A stretch of DNA of 18,819 bases, from NCBI GenBank assembly GCA_025465145.1, contig JAODNS010000235.1:1-18819 (forward strand). Direction: 5' to 3'. Shown here in pieces: positions 6,382 to 15,497 of this stretch (within the stretch, counting starts at the first letter, position 1; every line of letters starts with the position of its first letter). A model generated the notes under the pieces. The model was given only the letters and a program-made list of their open reading frames with translations. It had not been told where the DNA came from and ran no database searches. The position numbers were made by a program, and so were the translations under genes. This DNA is from Frankiales bacterium (GTDB taxonomy: Bacteria; Actinomycetota; Actinomycetes; Mycobacteriales; SCTD01).

Positions 6382-7181
6382 GTGGCTGGCTGTTCCGGCC
6401 GGTCCCCCTGCGCCGGATCGCCGTGCTGCGGGTGGTCGCGTACCTGTTCGTCCCCGTCGACGTGCTGCTGACGACGCCGTGGGTGTCCGCGCACGCGCAC
6501 GTGCCGACGAGCCTGCACTCGCCGCTGCTCGTCGAACGGCTGCTCCACCTGCCCGCTCCCGGGCCGTGGGTGCTGGTCCTGCAGTGGGTGCTCATCGCGG
6601 CGGCGCTCGCCGCGGCCACCGGGCGGCTCCCCCGCCTGCTGGGCACCGCCGTGGCGCTGCTGTACCTGGAGTGGATGGTCGTCGCGTTCTCGTACGGGAA
6701 GGTCGACCACGACCGGGTCGGGTACCTCGTCCTGCTCGCGGCGCTGGCCACCGTCGGCCGCCGCTCGGGCGAGGACGCGGCCGGCTGGGCCGTGCAGGTG
6801 ACCGCGCTGGCCGTGGTCGCCACGTACTTCCTGTCCGCGTTCGCGAAGCTGCGGTTCGGCGGCCTCGGCTGGGTGGACGGCGCGACGCTGACGCGGGCCG
6901 TCGTGCGGAGGGGCACGCCGCTGTCGACGCCGCTGCTCGACCACGCCTGGGTGCTGCACGTCTTCCAGTACGTGCTGATCGCCGTCGAGCTCCTCGTGTC
7001 GCCGCTGCTGCTCGTCGCGTTCCGCTGGCGACCGCTGCTCGTGGCGGCGTTCTACGGGTTCCACCTCATGACGTTCCTGACCATCTCGATCGTCTTCCTG
7101 CCGCACTGCGTCGCGCTGCTGGCGCTGCTCCCTCTCGAGCGGCTTCGCCTGCCGGCGCTCAGGGAACCGGTCCCGGCATGA
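6369..7181 (+). CDS. HTTM / vitamin K-dependent gamma-carboxylase-like membrane protein
   Basis: A 270-residue polytopic membrane protein with hydrophobic segments at roughly residues 13-33, 58-80, 82-103, 115-130, 140-158, 195-222 and 230-255. The block YFLSAFAKLRFGGLGWVDG is the HTTM-domain hallmark. It aligns by eye with the segment of human gamma-glutamyl carboxylase around the catalytic base Lys218; the equivalent lysine here is K160. The substrate of bacterial HTTM proteins is generally unknown. The GTG at 6369 gives MDALSGWLFRPVPLRRIAVLR, a plausible membrane-protein start, and lies inside the end of the upstream partner gene. The stop overlaps the HAD gene start (ATGA), giving a tight three-gene operon. 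Confidence 0.8.
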   Translation: MDALSGWLFRPVPLRRIAVLRVVAYLFVPVDVLLTTPWVSAHAHVPTSLHSPLLVERLLHLPAPGPWVLVLQWVLIAAALAAATGRLPRLLGTAVALLYLEWMVVAFSYGKVDHDRVGYLVLLAALATVGRRSGEDAAGWAVQVTALAVVATYFLSAFAKLRFGGLGWVDGATLTRAVVRRGTPLSTPLLDHAWVLHVFQYVLIAVELLVSPLLLVAFRWRPLLVAAFYGFHLMTFLTISIVFLPHCVALLALLPLERLRLPALREPVPA

Positions 7182-7654
7182 AGCCGCTCGCCGTGTTCGA
7201 CATCGACGGCGTCCTCGCAGACGTGCGGCACCGCCTGCGCCACGTGGAGGGGCGGCCGAAGGACTGGGAGGCCTTCTTCTCGGCTGCCCTGGACGACCCG
7301 CCGCTCGCCGAGGGGATCGCGCTGTGCAAGGCGAGCGCTGAGGAGTGCGAGGTCGTGTACGTGACCGGCCGGCCGGAGCGCTGCCGGGAGGACACGCTGG
7401 CCTGGTTCGCCCGGCACGGGCTGCCGCAGGGCACGCTGTCGATGCGCGGCGAGGGCGACCGGCGGCCGGCCCGGATGGCCAAGCCGCAGCTGCTCCGGCG
7501 GCTGGCCCGCGGCCGCACGGTGGCGGTGGTCGTGGACGACGACCTGCAGGTCTGCGCGGCGTACGAGAAGGACGGCTGGCGGGTGATGCGCGCGACGTGG
7601 ATGGACACGGCTCCGGCGCTGCACGAGGCGCAGGAGTCAGACGGCCGCACCTGA
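7178..7654 (+). CDS. HAD-superfamily hydrolase, polynucleotide kinase 3'-phosphatase-like
   Basis: A 158-residue soluble HAD phosphohydrolase. Motif I is FDIDGVLAD with nucleophile D8 and acid/base D10. Motif II is VYVTGRPE. A Lys-containing motif III region (AKPQLLRRL) and motif IV VVVDDDLQVC follow. The size and the order of motifs resemble the small HAD domains related to the phosphatase part of bacteriophage T4 polynucleotide kinase; the substrate cannot be read from sequence. The ATG overlaps the HTTM stop, so it is the third gene of that operon. Its 3' end overlaps the convergent pabB-like gene by 18 bases. Confidence 0.85.
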   Translation: MKPLAVFDIDGVLADVRHRLRHVEGRPKDWEAFFSAALDDPPLAEGIALCKASAEECEVVYVTGRPERCREDTLAWFARHGLPQGTLSMRGEGDRRPARMAKPQLLRRLARGRTVAVVVDDDLQVCAAYEKDGWRVMRATWMDTAPALHEAQESDGRT

Positions 7655-8776
7655 TCCTGACGGCCCGAGCGCCCGCAGCACCGGGGCGGCCTTGGCATGC
7701 GCCTCGGCGACCTCCTGCTCGGGGTCGCTCCCCCAGGTGATGCCGCCGCCCGCCCACAGGTGCACGGTGTCCTCGTCCGCGGCGACGGTCCGGATCGTCA
7801 GGCCCAGGTCCATGCCGCCGGGCCAGACGAAGCCGAACGCGCCCATCGACGGCCCGCGCCCGACCGGCTCGAGGGCGGCGAGCAGCTGCACGGCCGCCCG
7901 CTTCGGCGCGCCGGTGACCGACCCGCCTGGCGCCACCGCCCGCAGGACGTCCAGCACCGTCGCGTCCGGCCGCAGCTCGGCGGCGACGGTGGAGTGCGCG
8001 TGCCACAGGCCGTTCCAGTCCTGCAGCGCGTACAGCCGCTCCACCTGCACGCTCCCGGTGACGGCCACGCGCGCCAGGTCGTTGCGCTCCAGGTCGACGA
8101 TCATCACGTGCTCCGCGCGGTCCTTCCGGCTGTCGCGCAGCCGGTCGCGGTCGCGGCTCGTCCCCTTGATCGGCTCGGTCGTGATGCGGCTACCGGTGAC
8201 GCGCACGAGCTGCTCAGGCGAGGCGCAGCCAACGGCCCACCCCTCCCCCGCGAGCAGGCCGCCGTACGCCGCCGGCACCGCCGCGACCGTCCGCGCGATG
8301 TCGTACGGGTGCGACCGGTGCGGGGCGCTCCGGTGGCCGACGACGTTCGCCTGGTACACGTCGCCGCGCACGATCGCCGCGCGCACCTGCTGGACCGCGT
8401 CTGCGTGCTCGCCGTCGGTCCAGGAGGTTCGCCACTCCCCCACGACCGGGGCCCTCGGAGCCGGCTCCCCCGCGTCGCCGCGGCTGACCGCTACGGCCAC
8501 CAGCTCGGGCACGTCCACCGGCGACGGCGAGGGCCTGGGCAGGCCTGCAAGGGCCGCGCAGCCCGCCGCACCGAGTAAGACCGTTACCGCAACGTCACCC
8601 GACTGCGCTGACGGCGGCCCGCCCAGGCCGTTAGCGTCGAGAAAGTCGGCCAGGAGGGCGGACGGGTCGCCGGCGTCCGCCGGGCGCCACTCCAGCCGCT
8701 CGACCTCGCGCAACGGCCCGTGCCACCCGTCGGACCGACCGGGCGGAACGCAGGCAGTACTGCGAAAAGCGTCCAC
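7637..8776 (-). CDS. pabB: Chorismate-binding enzyme, aminodeoxychorismate synthase component I
   Basis: Likely converts chorismate to 4-amino-4-deoxychorismate with ammonia from a PabA partner, for folate synthesis. About 379 residues; the N-terminal part is short and divergent, and the catalytic chorismate-binding domain fills the last 260 residues. Visible motifs are GDVYQANVV, PIKGTSRD with K204, DLERNDLARV, GGSVTGAPK and GLTIRT. PIKGT with lysine favours PabB over anthranilate synthase, which has PIAGT. No pabA or aminodeoxychorismate lyase is in the window. The start is uncertain: the GTG at 8776 fits the domain length, but its ribosome site is poor, and the frame stays open to 8845. 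It is divergent from the DUF5999 gene and overlaps the HAD gene 3' end. Confidence 0.82.
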   Translation of the reverse strand: MDAFRSTACVPPGRSDGWHGPLREVERLEWRPADAGDPSALLADFLDANGLGGPPSAQSGDVAVTVLLGAAGCAALAGLPRPSPSPVDVPELVAVAVSRGDAGEPAPRAPVVGEWRTSWTDGEHADAVQQVRAAIVRGDVYQANVVGHRSAPHRSHPYDIARTVAAVPAAYGGLLAGEGWAVGCASPEQLVRVTGSRITTEPIKGTSRDRDRLRDSRKDRAEHVMIVDLERNDLARVAVTGSVQVERLYALQDWNGLWHAHSTVAAELRPDATVLDVLRAVAPGGSVTGAPKRAAVQLLAALEPVGRGPSMGAFGFVWPGGMDLGLTIRTVAADEDTVHLWAGGGITWGSDPEQEVAEAHAKAAPVLRALGPSGSGAAV

Positions 8777-8874
8777 AACCCCCCGTAGTGACCATGTGCA
8801 TTCGGGCCTACAGCGCCGACACTGACGTGACGAACAACACAACACGAACCGAACCCAGCAACCGGAGCACGACG

Positions 8875-9081
8875 ATGTGCCAGCACAGCCCGACCTGTCC
8901 CTCGGCCGAAGCCCCCGATCACGACGCCGCGCGCGTGGTCTCCAGCCACCCGGAGCAGGGGTGGAGCCTGCTGTGCAACGGCGTCGTCGTGTTCGAGGAC
9001 ACCGGGGAGATCCTGCCGGACCGCCAGGTCGTGCCCCCGCACCGGCCCGGCTGCCGGCGCTGGTTCCCCATCGCCGCCTGA
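8875..9081 (+). CDS. Small Cys/His-rich DUF5999 family protein
   Basis: A 68-residue protein starting MCQHSPTCPSA. I recognise it as a member of DUF5999, a small family common in Streptomyces and relatives; its function is unknown. It contains C2, H4, C8, H16, H25, C34, H56 and C60, which is rich for its size and would allow metal binding, although no standard zinc-finger spacing is complete. The central motif HPEQGWSLLCNGVVVFEDTGE is the conserved core. GGAG (8864-8867) lies 7 bases before the ATG and decides this start over the upstream ATG at 8788. It ends just before a strong hairpin and is convergent with gcvP. Confidence 0.85.
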   Translation: MCQHSPTCPSAEAPDHDAARVVSSHPEQGWSLLCNGVVVFEDTGEILPDRQVVPPHRPGCRRWFPIAA

Positions 9082-9109
9082 GCCCCTCCGCCCTCCGCCG
9101 CCGCCCCCG

Positions 9110-9125
9110 CCCCGTCGCGACGGGG
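9110..9125 (+). terminator. Rho-independent-type terminator after the DUF5999 gene
   Basis: CCCCGTCGCGACGGGG is a perfect palindrome that folds as a 6-bp stem with a CGCG loop, followed by GTTTCGT. The T-run is short, as is usual in actinobacteria. It sits between the DUF5999 stop and the convergent gcvP stop and may serve both strands. Confidence 0.65.
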
Positions 9126-9137
9126 GTTTCGTGCTGA

Positions 9138-11999
<2,862 letters not shown>

Positions 12000-12028
12000 G
12001 GAGGGCTCCAGGCGTCGTCGGGCCCTCC
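12000..12028 (-). promoter_or_regulatory. Candidate riboswitch expression platform hiding the gcvP start site
   Basis: On the minus strand GGAGGGC (12028-12022) is perfectly complementary to GCCCTCC (12006-12000), which directly precedes the ATG. The loop contains the Shine-Dalgarno GGAG, whose last base is within the stem. The left arm begins 3 bases after the closing stem of aptamer 2. This suggests control of translation rather than of termination; the direction of switching is inferred only. Confidence 0.55.
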
Positions 12029-12030
12029 CC

Positions 12031-12210
12031 CTCTGTCACGGGACCTGAGAGCTTCGCCCTAGCCGTACGGGCTTGCACCGTCGGTGAGCCGCCGGGCGGC
12101 TGCTTTCCAGAGTTGCCTCGTCCGCGCGGTCTCGGGGGCCTGAGAGGTTGATCGGGGAGGATTGCTCCTTCGGCGCCCCACGATGGCGTCGTGGGGACTC
12201 TCCCGCGCGG
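12031..12210 (-). ncRNA. Tandem glycine riboswitch upstream of gcvP
   Basis: Two glycine aptamers are readable on the minus strand. Aptamer 1 (12210-12122) has a P1 of CCGCGCGG on both sides, GGGAGAGTCC, an 8-bp hairpin CCCCACGA/TCGTGGGG, CCGAAGGAGCAA, and CCTCTCAGG. After a linker of about 9 bases, aptamer 2 (12112-12031) has P1 CTCTG/CAGAG, GGAAAGCAGCC, CACCGACGGTGCAAGCC and GAAGCTCTCAGG. These are the conserved elements of the glycine riboswitch (gcvT RNA motif), which typically turns on glycine-cleavage genes when glycine is abundant. Confidence 0.95.
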
Positions 12211-12227
12211 GTTCGTCGGCGTCGCTG

Positions 12228-12233
12228 AGCCTA
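12228..12233 (-). promoter_or_regulatory. -10 element for the riboswitch-gcvP transcript
   Basis: TAGGCT on the minus strand fits the actinobacterial TANNNT -10 consensus. It lies about 18 bases before the first aptamer, so transcription would start near 12221 and include the whole riboswitch. No good -35 hexamer is visible at 16-18 bases. Confidence 0.5.
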
Positions 12234-12255
12234 ACAGCGGCAGGCGCTCCGGCCA

Positions 12256-12276
12256 TCCCGCCACGCGCAGGCGGGA
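12256..12276 (-). terminator. Hairpin between the MerR gene and the gcvP promoter
   Basis: TCCCGCC and GGCGGGA form a perfect 7-bp stem with a 7-base loop. It lies 96 bases past the merR stop and just upstream of the gcvP promoter, as expected for a terminator that isolates gcvP. There is no T-run. The remaining bases 12277-12371 show no gene. Confidence 0.45.
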
Positions 12277-12371
12277 GTCGGAGGTCGGGAACATCTGTCG
12301 CGGGGCAGCCGGCAGACGCCCGACCTGATCCACCAGGATGGGCGCGTCCGGGTCGGCGCGCCGGGAAGGGC

Positions 12372-12968
12372 TCAGGCGGTGGTGCGGCGGCGGCGGCGCG
12401 AGGCCAGCTCGTCGGACTCGGCGACGGTCGCGGCGTCGCCAGCGCGCGCGCGCTCCCCCGGCAGCTGCGCGAGCGAGCCCTCGACGTCCCGGACGTGCCG
12501 GCCCACGGCGATCGCGAAGACGGCCTGGCCGCCCTGCAGCAGGTCGACGACCTCGTCGGTGGAGGTGCACTCGTACACGGTGGTGCCGTCGCTCATGAGC
12601 GTGATCTGGCCGAGGTCCTCGACGCCGCGGTCGCGGAGCGTGGAGATCGCCGTCCGGATGTTCTGCAGGCTGATCCCGGCGTCGAGCAGCTTCTTGACGA
12701 TCTTGAGCACGAGGATGTCGCGGAAGCTGTACAGCCGCTGGGTGCCGGAGCCGGACGCCTCCCGCACGCTCGGCTCGACCAGGCCGGTGCGGGCCCAGTA
12801 GTCGAGCTGGCGGTACGTGATGCCGGCCGCCGAGCAGGCGGTGGGGCCGCGGTATCCGATGCCGCTCGGGCTCGCTCCCGGCCGCTCGTCGGCGGGCAGG
12901 TGGTCGAACAGGGTGCCCTGGAGGTTGAGCCGGGCGGGGCTGTCGGGCTGAGCGGGCTGGTCTGCCAC
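12372..12968 (-). CDS. MerR-family regulator, Rv1830 (ResR/McdR) type
   Basis: A 198-residue DNA-binding regulator. The winged-helix MerR domain is at about residues 38-115: SAAGITYRQLDYWARTGLVEPS, then QRLYSFRDILVLKIVKKLLDAGISLQ. A small domain (about 118-165) with STDEVVDLLQGGQAVFAIAVG and a disordered Arg-rich tail ending RRRRTTA follow. The gene order matches Rv1830, which in mycobacteria affects growth and division timing; transfer of that role here is inference. The GTG start has GGAGG (12975-12979) at a 6-base gap. Its own sigma-A-like promoter lies at 13028-13056, so it can be expressed apart from the genes before it. Confidence 0.88.
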   Translation of the reverse strand: MADQPAQPDSPARLNLQGTLFDHLPADERPGASPSGIGYRGPTACSAAGITYRQLDYWARTGLVEPSVREASGSGTQRLYSFRDILVLKIVKKLLDAGISLQNIRTAISTLRDRGVEDLGQITLMSDGTTVYECTSTDEVVDLLQGGQAVFAIAVGRHVRDVEGSLAQLPGERARAGDAATVAESDELASRRRRRTTA

Positions 12969-13027
12969 GGCTCGCCTCCGGATCTGTCTGCGGGGAACCG
13001 CCTCGGGGCAACCGGAGCGGAGGACGA

Positions 13028-13056
13028 ACGGTAGGCAGGGCCGATCAGCGGGTCAA
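13028..13056 (-). promoter_or_regulatory. Housekeeping-type promoter for the MerR (Rv1830-type) gene
   Basis: On the minus strand TTGACC (13056-13051), a 17-base spacer, and TACCGT (13033-13028) form a near-consensus sigma-A/HrdB promoter. The start site would be near 13021, giving a leader of about 53 bases. Confidence 0.7.
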
Positions 13057-13094
13057 CGACCGGCGCGTCCGTGTCGCAACCCTCGACCTCGACG

Positions 13095-13592
13095 TCAGGC
13101 TGAGGGGTGCTCGAAGTCCTCGGGCGTGATGTTGTCGAGGAACTCGCGGAACTTCTCGACCTCGTCCTCCTGCTCGTCCGGGATCGCGATCCCGGCCTCC
13201 TCGAGAACGGCCGGCGCGCTGCGGATGACGGCGCCAGTGCGCATGGCGAGCGCGATGGCGTCCGAGGGGCGCGCGCTGACGGAGACGCCGCCGCTGAACC
13301 CGAGCTCGGCGTAGAACACGCCGTCGCGCAGGTCCGTGATCGTGACGCTCTCCAGCGGCCGGTCCAGGGAGGCGAGCAGGTCCCGCATGAGGTCGTGCGT
13401 CATCGGCCGGGCCGTCACGACCCCCTGCTGCGCGAAGGCGATCGCGGTGGCCTCGACGGCGCCGATCCAGATCGGCAGGTAGCGGTCGCCGTCAACCTCC
13501 TTGAGCAGGACGATCGGCTGCTGGCTGGGGAGCTCGACGCGCACGCCGACCACGCTGACCTCGGCCAGTGGGGTGTCGCCGTTGTCGTCCAC
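13095..13592 (-). CDS. Bifunctional nuclease family protein (DUF151)
   Basis: A 165-residue soluble protein of the DUF151/bifunctional nuclease family, the orthologue position of Rv1829. The N-terminal block VVGVRVELPSQQPIVLLKE and YLPIWIGAVEATAIAFAQQG (about residues 14-58) define the family, followed by RPMTHDLMRDLL and ARPSDAIALAMR. An acidic C-terminal tail (EDEVEKFREFL) follows. A plant/bacterial relative was reported to have DNase and RNase activity; the activity of actinobacterial members is not certain. The GTG start has GGAGG 5 bases upstream. A TAGGCT hexamer (13627-13632) upstream may be a -10 element. Confidence 0.9.
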   Translation of the reverse strand: MDDNGDTPLAEVSVVGVRVELPSQQPIVLLKEVDGDRYLPIWIGAVEATAIAFAQQGVVTARPMTHDLMRDLLASLDRPLESVTITDLRDGVFYAELGFSGGVSVSARPSDAIALAMRTGAVIRSAPAVLEEAGIAIPDEQEDEVEKFREFLDNITPEDFEHPSA

Positions 13593-13626
13593 GAGGTCCT
13601 CCGAGAGCCGCGTTCTGCGAGACCTC

Positions 13627-13632
13627 AGCCTA
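13627..13632 (-). promoter_or_regulatory. Possible -10 element upstream of the DUF151 gene
   Basis: TAGGCT on the minus strand in the 48-base gap between the ftsR stop and the DUF151 start, the same hexamer as before the gcvP riboswitch. No convincing -35 is present, so this is a weak call. Confidence 0.3.
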
Positions 13633-13640
13633 ACCCGCGG

Positions 13641-14399
13641 TCAGCGGCGCAGGCCCGGGCCGAGGCCCGAGCGGACAAGGGTGGCGTGCAGCTTCACCGA
13701 CAGCGCGGCGAGCTCGCGGACCACCTCGTCGGCCCGGGCGCGCGCCTCCGGGTTGCGCTGACGGACCAGGGGCGTCACGACCTGCTCGACGAGCCCGATC
13801 TCGCGGTCGGCGGCCGCCTTGAACGGGCGCAGGTGGCGCGCCTCGATGCCGAACCGGGCCATCTCGGCGACCGTTTTCGCGACCACGAGGGCGTCTCCGT
13901 CGTAGTGGCTGCCGCCGGTCCGCGGGGCGATCAGGCCGTACTGCTCGAGCTGGTCGAGCTGCTCCGGCTCGAGCCCGGCGGCGGAGAGCAGCTCGTCCCG
14001 GCTCAGCCGCATCTCGCTGACGTCCGGCAGGAACGCCTCCGGCCCCGGCAGCCCCTCCGCCGACACCAGCGCGCGCGGCACGCGCGGGCCGCTGGCCCCG
14101 GTCAGCGCCGGCGGCTCCATGCCGCGGTCGATCGCGTCCAGGTGCTCCTTGATGACGCGCAGCGGCAGGTAGTGGTCGCGCTGCGCGGACAGCACGTACC
14201 GCAGCCGGCCGACGTCCTCCCGGGAGAACTTCCGGTACCCGGACGACGTCCGCTCCGGCTCCACCAGTCCCTCGGCCTCGAGGAAACGGATCTTGGAGAT
14301 CGTGATGTCCGGGAAGTCGCCGCGCAGCTGCCCGAGCACCTCGCCGATGCTCATGAAGGCCCGGGACGAGATCGCTGATGCTGAGCCCGGCGCGCTCAC
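13641..14399 (-). CDS. ftsR: MerR-family cell-division regulator FtsR
   Basis: A 252-residue regulator orthologous by position and sequence to Rv1828 and corynebacterial FtsR, which activates ftsZ expression. The MerR DNA-binding domain is at about residues 16-85: MSIGEVLGQL, DITISKIRFLEAEGLVEPERTS (recognition region), SGYRKFSREDVGRLRYVLSAQRDHYLPL. A linker of about 50 residues leads to a second helical domain (about 130-245) with LSRDELLSAAGL and LEQYGLIAPR, a second winged-helix-like unit. The GTG start overlaps the FHA gene stop (GTGA), and the preceding MSAP segment matches known homologues, so it was chosen over the internal ATG at residue 16. It is translationally coupled to the FHA gene. 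Confidence 0.9.
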   Translation of the reverse strand: MSAPGSASAISSRAFMSIGEVLGQLRGDFPDITISKIRFLEAEGLVEPERTSSGYRKFSREDVGRLRYVLSAQRDHYLPLRVIKEHLDAIDRGMEPPALTGASGPRVPRALVSAEGLPGPEAFLPDVSEMRLSRDELLSAAGLEPEQLDQLEQYGLIAPRTGGSHYDGDALVVAKTVAEMARFGIEARHLRPFKAAADREIGLVEQVVTPLVRQRNPEARARADEVVRELAALSVKLHATLVRSGLGPGLRR

Positions 14400-14920
14400 G
14401 CCGAGCCCTTCGCCCCGGTGAGGAACACGAGGCGGTACTTCCCGATCTGCACCTCGTCCCCGCCGGCGAGCGAGGCGGCGTCGATGCGCCCGCGGTTGAG
14501 GTACGTGCCGTTGAGCGAACCGACGTCGCGGACCGTGAAGCCCTCGCCGTCGCGGACGAACTCGGCGTGCCGGCGCGAGACCGTCACGTCGTCGAGGAAG
14601 ATGTCGCTCTCCGGGTGCCGGCCGGCTGTGGTGACGTCGGCGTCCAGCAGGAACCGACTGCCGGCGTTGGGGCCTCGCTTGACCACGAGCAGCGCGCTGC
14701 CCGGCGGCAGGCCCTCGAGCGGCGCGTGCTCCTCGGTGGCGGGCTCCGGCGTCGGCTGGCCCTCACCCTCGAGCGCCCCCTCCAGGGCGGACAGCGAGAT
14801 CGTGGACGTCGTCTCGGCGCTCACCTGCGGCGCGGACGCGGAACCCGACACCGGGGCGCCGCAGCGCGCGCAGAAGCGACTGTCCTCCGGGTTCTGCTGG
14901 CCGCACTGGGTGCAGAACAC
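14396..14920 (-). CDS. garA: GarA/OdhI-like FHA protein with N-terminal zinc ribbon
   Basis: A 174-residue FHA-domain regulator. GarA/OdhI bind and inhibit 2-oxoglutarate dehydrogenase and related enzymes until phosphorylated by PknB/PknG-type kinases. The phospho-acceptor motif is conserved: E36-T37-T38-S39. The FHA domain (about residues 80-170) has GRHPESDI, SRRHAEF and SLNGTYLN. Unlike mycobacterial GarA, the N-terminus is a zinc ribbon: C3, C6, C17, C20 (CTQC ... CARC). The frame is open upstream to 15022, but the GTG at 14920 puts the ribbon at the very N-terminus as in related proteins; GGGAGG lies 11 bases upstream. A promoter precedes it. It is coupled to ftsR downstream. Confidence 0.88.
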   Translation of the reverse strand: MFCTQCGQQNPEDSRFCARCGAPVSGSASAPQVSAETTSTISLSALEGALEGEGQPTPEPATEEHAPLEGLPPGSALLVVKRGPNAGSRFLLDADVTTAGRHPESDIFLDDVTVSRRHAEFVRDGEGFTVRDVGSLNGTYLNRGRIDAASLAGGDEVQIGKYRLVFLTGAKGSA

Positions 14921-14943
14921 GCTGCCGACCGCCTCCCGCTCGC

Positions 14944-14960
14944 CCCCGGGCTCCCCGGGG
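14944..14960 (-). promoter_or_regulatory. Perfect 7-bp hairpin at the 5' end of the garA leader
   Basis: CCCCGGG and CCCGGGG flank a 3-base loop. It lies directly after the predicted start site (about 14962) and 7 bases before the ribosome site at 14937-14932. It may stabilise the mRNA or limit ribosome loading. Confidence 0.4.
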
Positions 14961-14968
14961 TGGTGCGC

Positions 14969-14998
14969 AACGTACGTGCCGCCGGCGCGGAGGGTCAA
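14969..14998 (-). promoter_or_regulatory. Housekeeping-type promoter for garA-ftsR
   Basis: On the minus strand TTGACC (14998-14993), an 18-base spacer and TACGTT (14974-14969) match sigma-A-type elements. It would give a leader of about 42 bases before the garA GTG and separate garA-ftsR from gcvH. Confidence 0.65.
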
Positions 14999-15029
14999 CC
15001 ACGGCCCGAGGGCATGTCGCACCCCTCAC

Positions 15030-15048
15030 CCTCGACCCGAGGTCGAGG
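15030..15048 (-). terminator. Perfect 8-bp hairpin after gcvH
   Basis: CCTCGACC and GGTCGAGG pair with a 3-base loop, 7 bases past the gcvH stop and before the garA promoter. There is no T-run. It is best read as a terminator or mRNA 3'-end stabiliser. Confidence 0.55.
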
Positions 15049-15055
15049 CGGTGGA

Positions 15056-15457
15056 TCAGGCGCCGGTGAGCGCTCCGTAGCCGGCCGCGTCGAGCAGCTT
15101 CGGGTCGGCCAGCGCGGCGTCGAGGCCGCCGGCCGGCTTGATCTCCACCATCCAGCCGTCGCCGTAAGGATCGCTGTTGAGCAGCTCCGGCGAGCTGTCG
15201 AGCTGCTCGTTCGTCGCGCTCACCGTCCCGGCCACCGGCGCGTACACGTCCGAGACGCTCTTCGTCGACTCGACCTCGCCGAAGGAGGTGCCGGGCGCCA
15301 CGTCGGTGCCGACGGCGGGCAGCGTCACGAAGACGATGTCCCCGAGCGCCTCCTGCGCGTAGGCGGTGATGCCGATGCGCAGGACGGCGTCGGCCCCCTC
15401 GCCCACGACGCGGACCCACTCGTGCTCGGCGGTGTACTTCAGGTCGTCGGGGTTCAC
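15056..15457 (-). CDS. gcvH: Glycine cleavage system H protein
   Basis: The lipoyl carrier of the glycine cleavage complex shuttles the aminomethyl group between P, T and L proteins. The 133-residue protein has the family start (LKYTAEHEWVRV), GITAYAQEALGDIVFVTLP, the lipoylation site K66 in GEVESTKSVSDVYAP, and the C-terminal DGWMVEIK. The length is typical. The GTG start has GAGAGG 5 bases upstream. A perfect hairpin lies on each side of the gene. Its place between DUF881 and garA, away from gcvP, is the conserved actinobacterial order. Confidence 0.96.
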   Translation of the reverse strand: MNPDDLKYTAEHEWVRVVGEGADAVLRIGITAYAQEALGDIVFVTLPAVGTDVAPGTSFGEVESTKSVSDVYAPVAGTVSATNEQLDSSPELLNSDPYGDGWMVEIKPAGGLDAALADPKLLDAAGYGALTGA

Positions 15458-15475
15458 CGGCGCCTCTCGCGTCGT

Positions 15476-15493
15476 GCACGGGCGGACCCGTGC
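15476..15493 (-). terminator. Perfect 7-bp hairpin between the DUF881 gene and gcvH
   Basis: GCACGGG and CCCGTGC pair with a CGGA loop in the 40-base gap, 4 bases past the DUF881 stop. It could attenuate readthrough from the DUF881-sbp operon into gcvH. There is no T-run. Confidence 0.5.
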
Positions 15494-15497
15494 GGTG

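Noticed and set aside
8754..8763. Perfect palindrome GCAGTACTGC at the start of pabB
   Set aside because: Short and inside the coding start; palindromes of this length are expected by chance in a window of this size.
8777..8874. Search for promoters in the divergent gap between pabB and the DUF5999 gene
   Set aside because: No -35/-10 pair with acceptable spacing was found on either strand, so no promoter is called, although one must exist.
12972..13094. Possible small gene upstream of the MerR regulator
   Set aside because: No reading frame with a ribosome site; the stretch holds the MerR promoter and leader.
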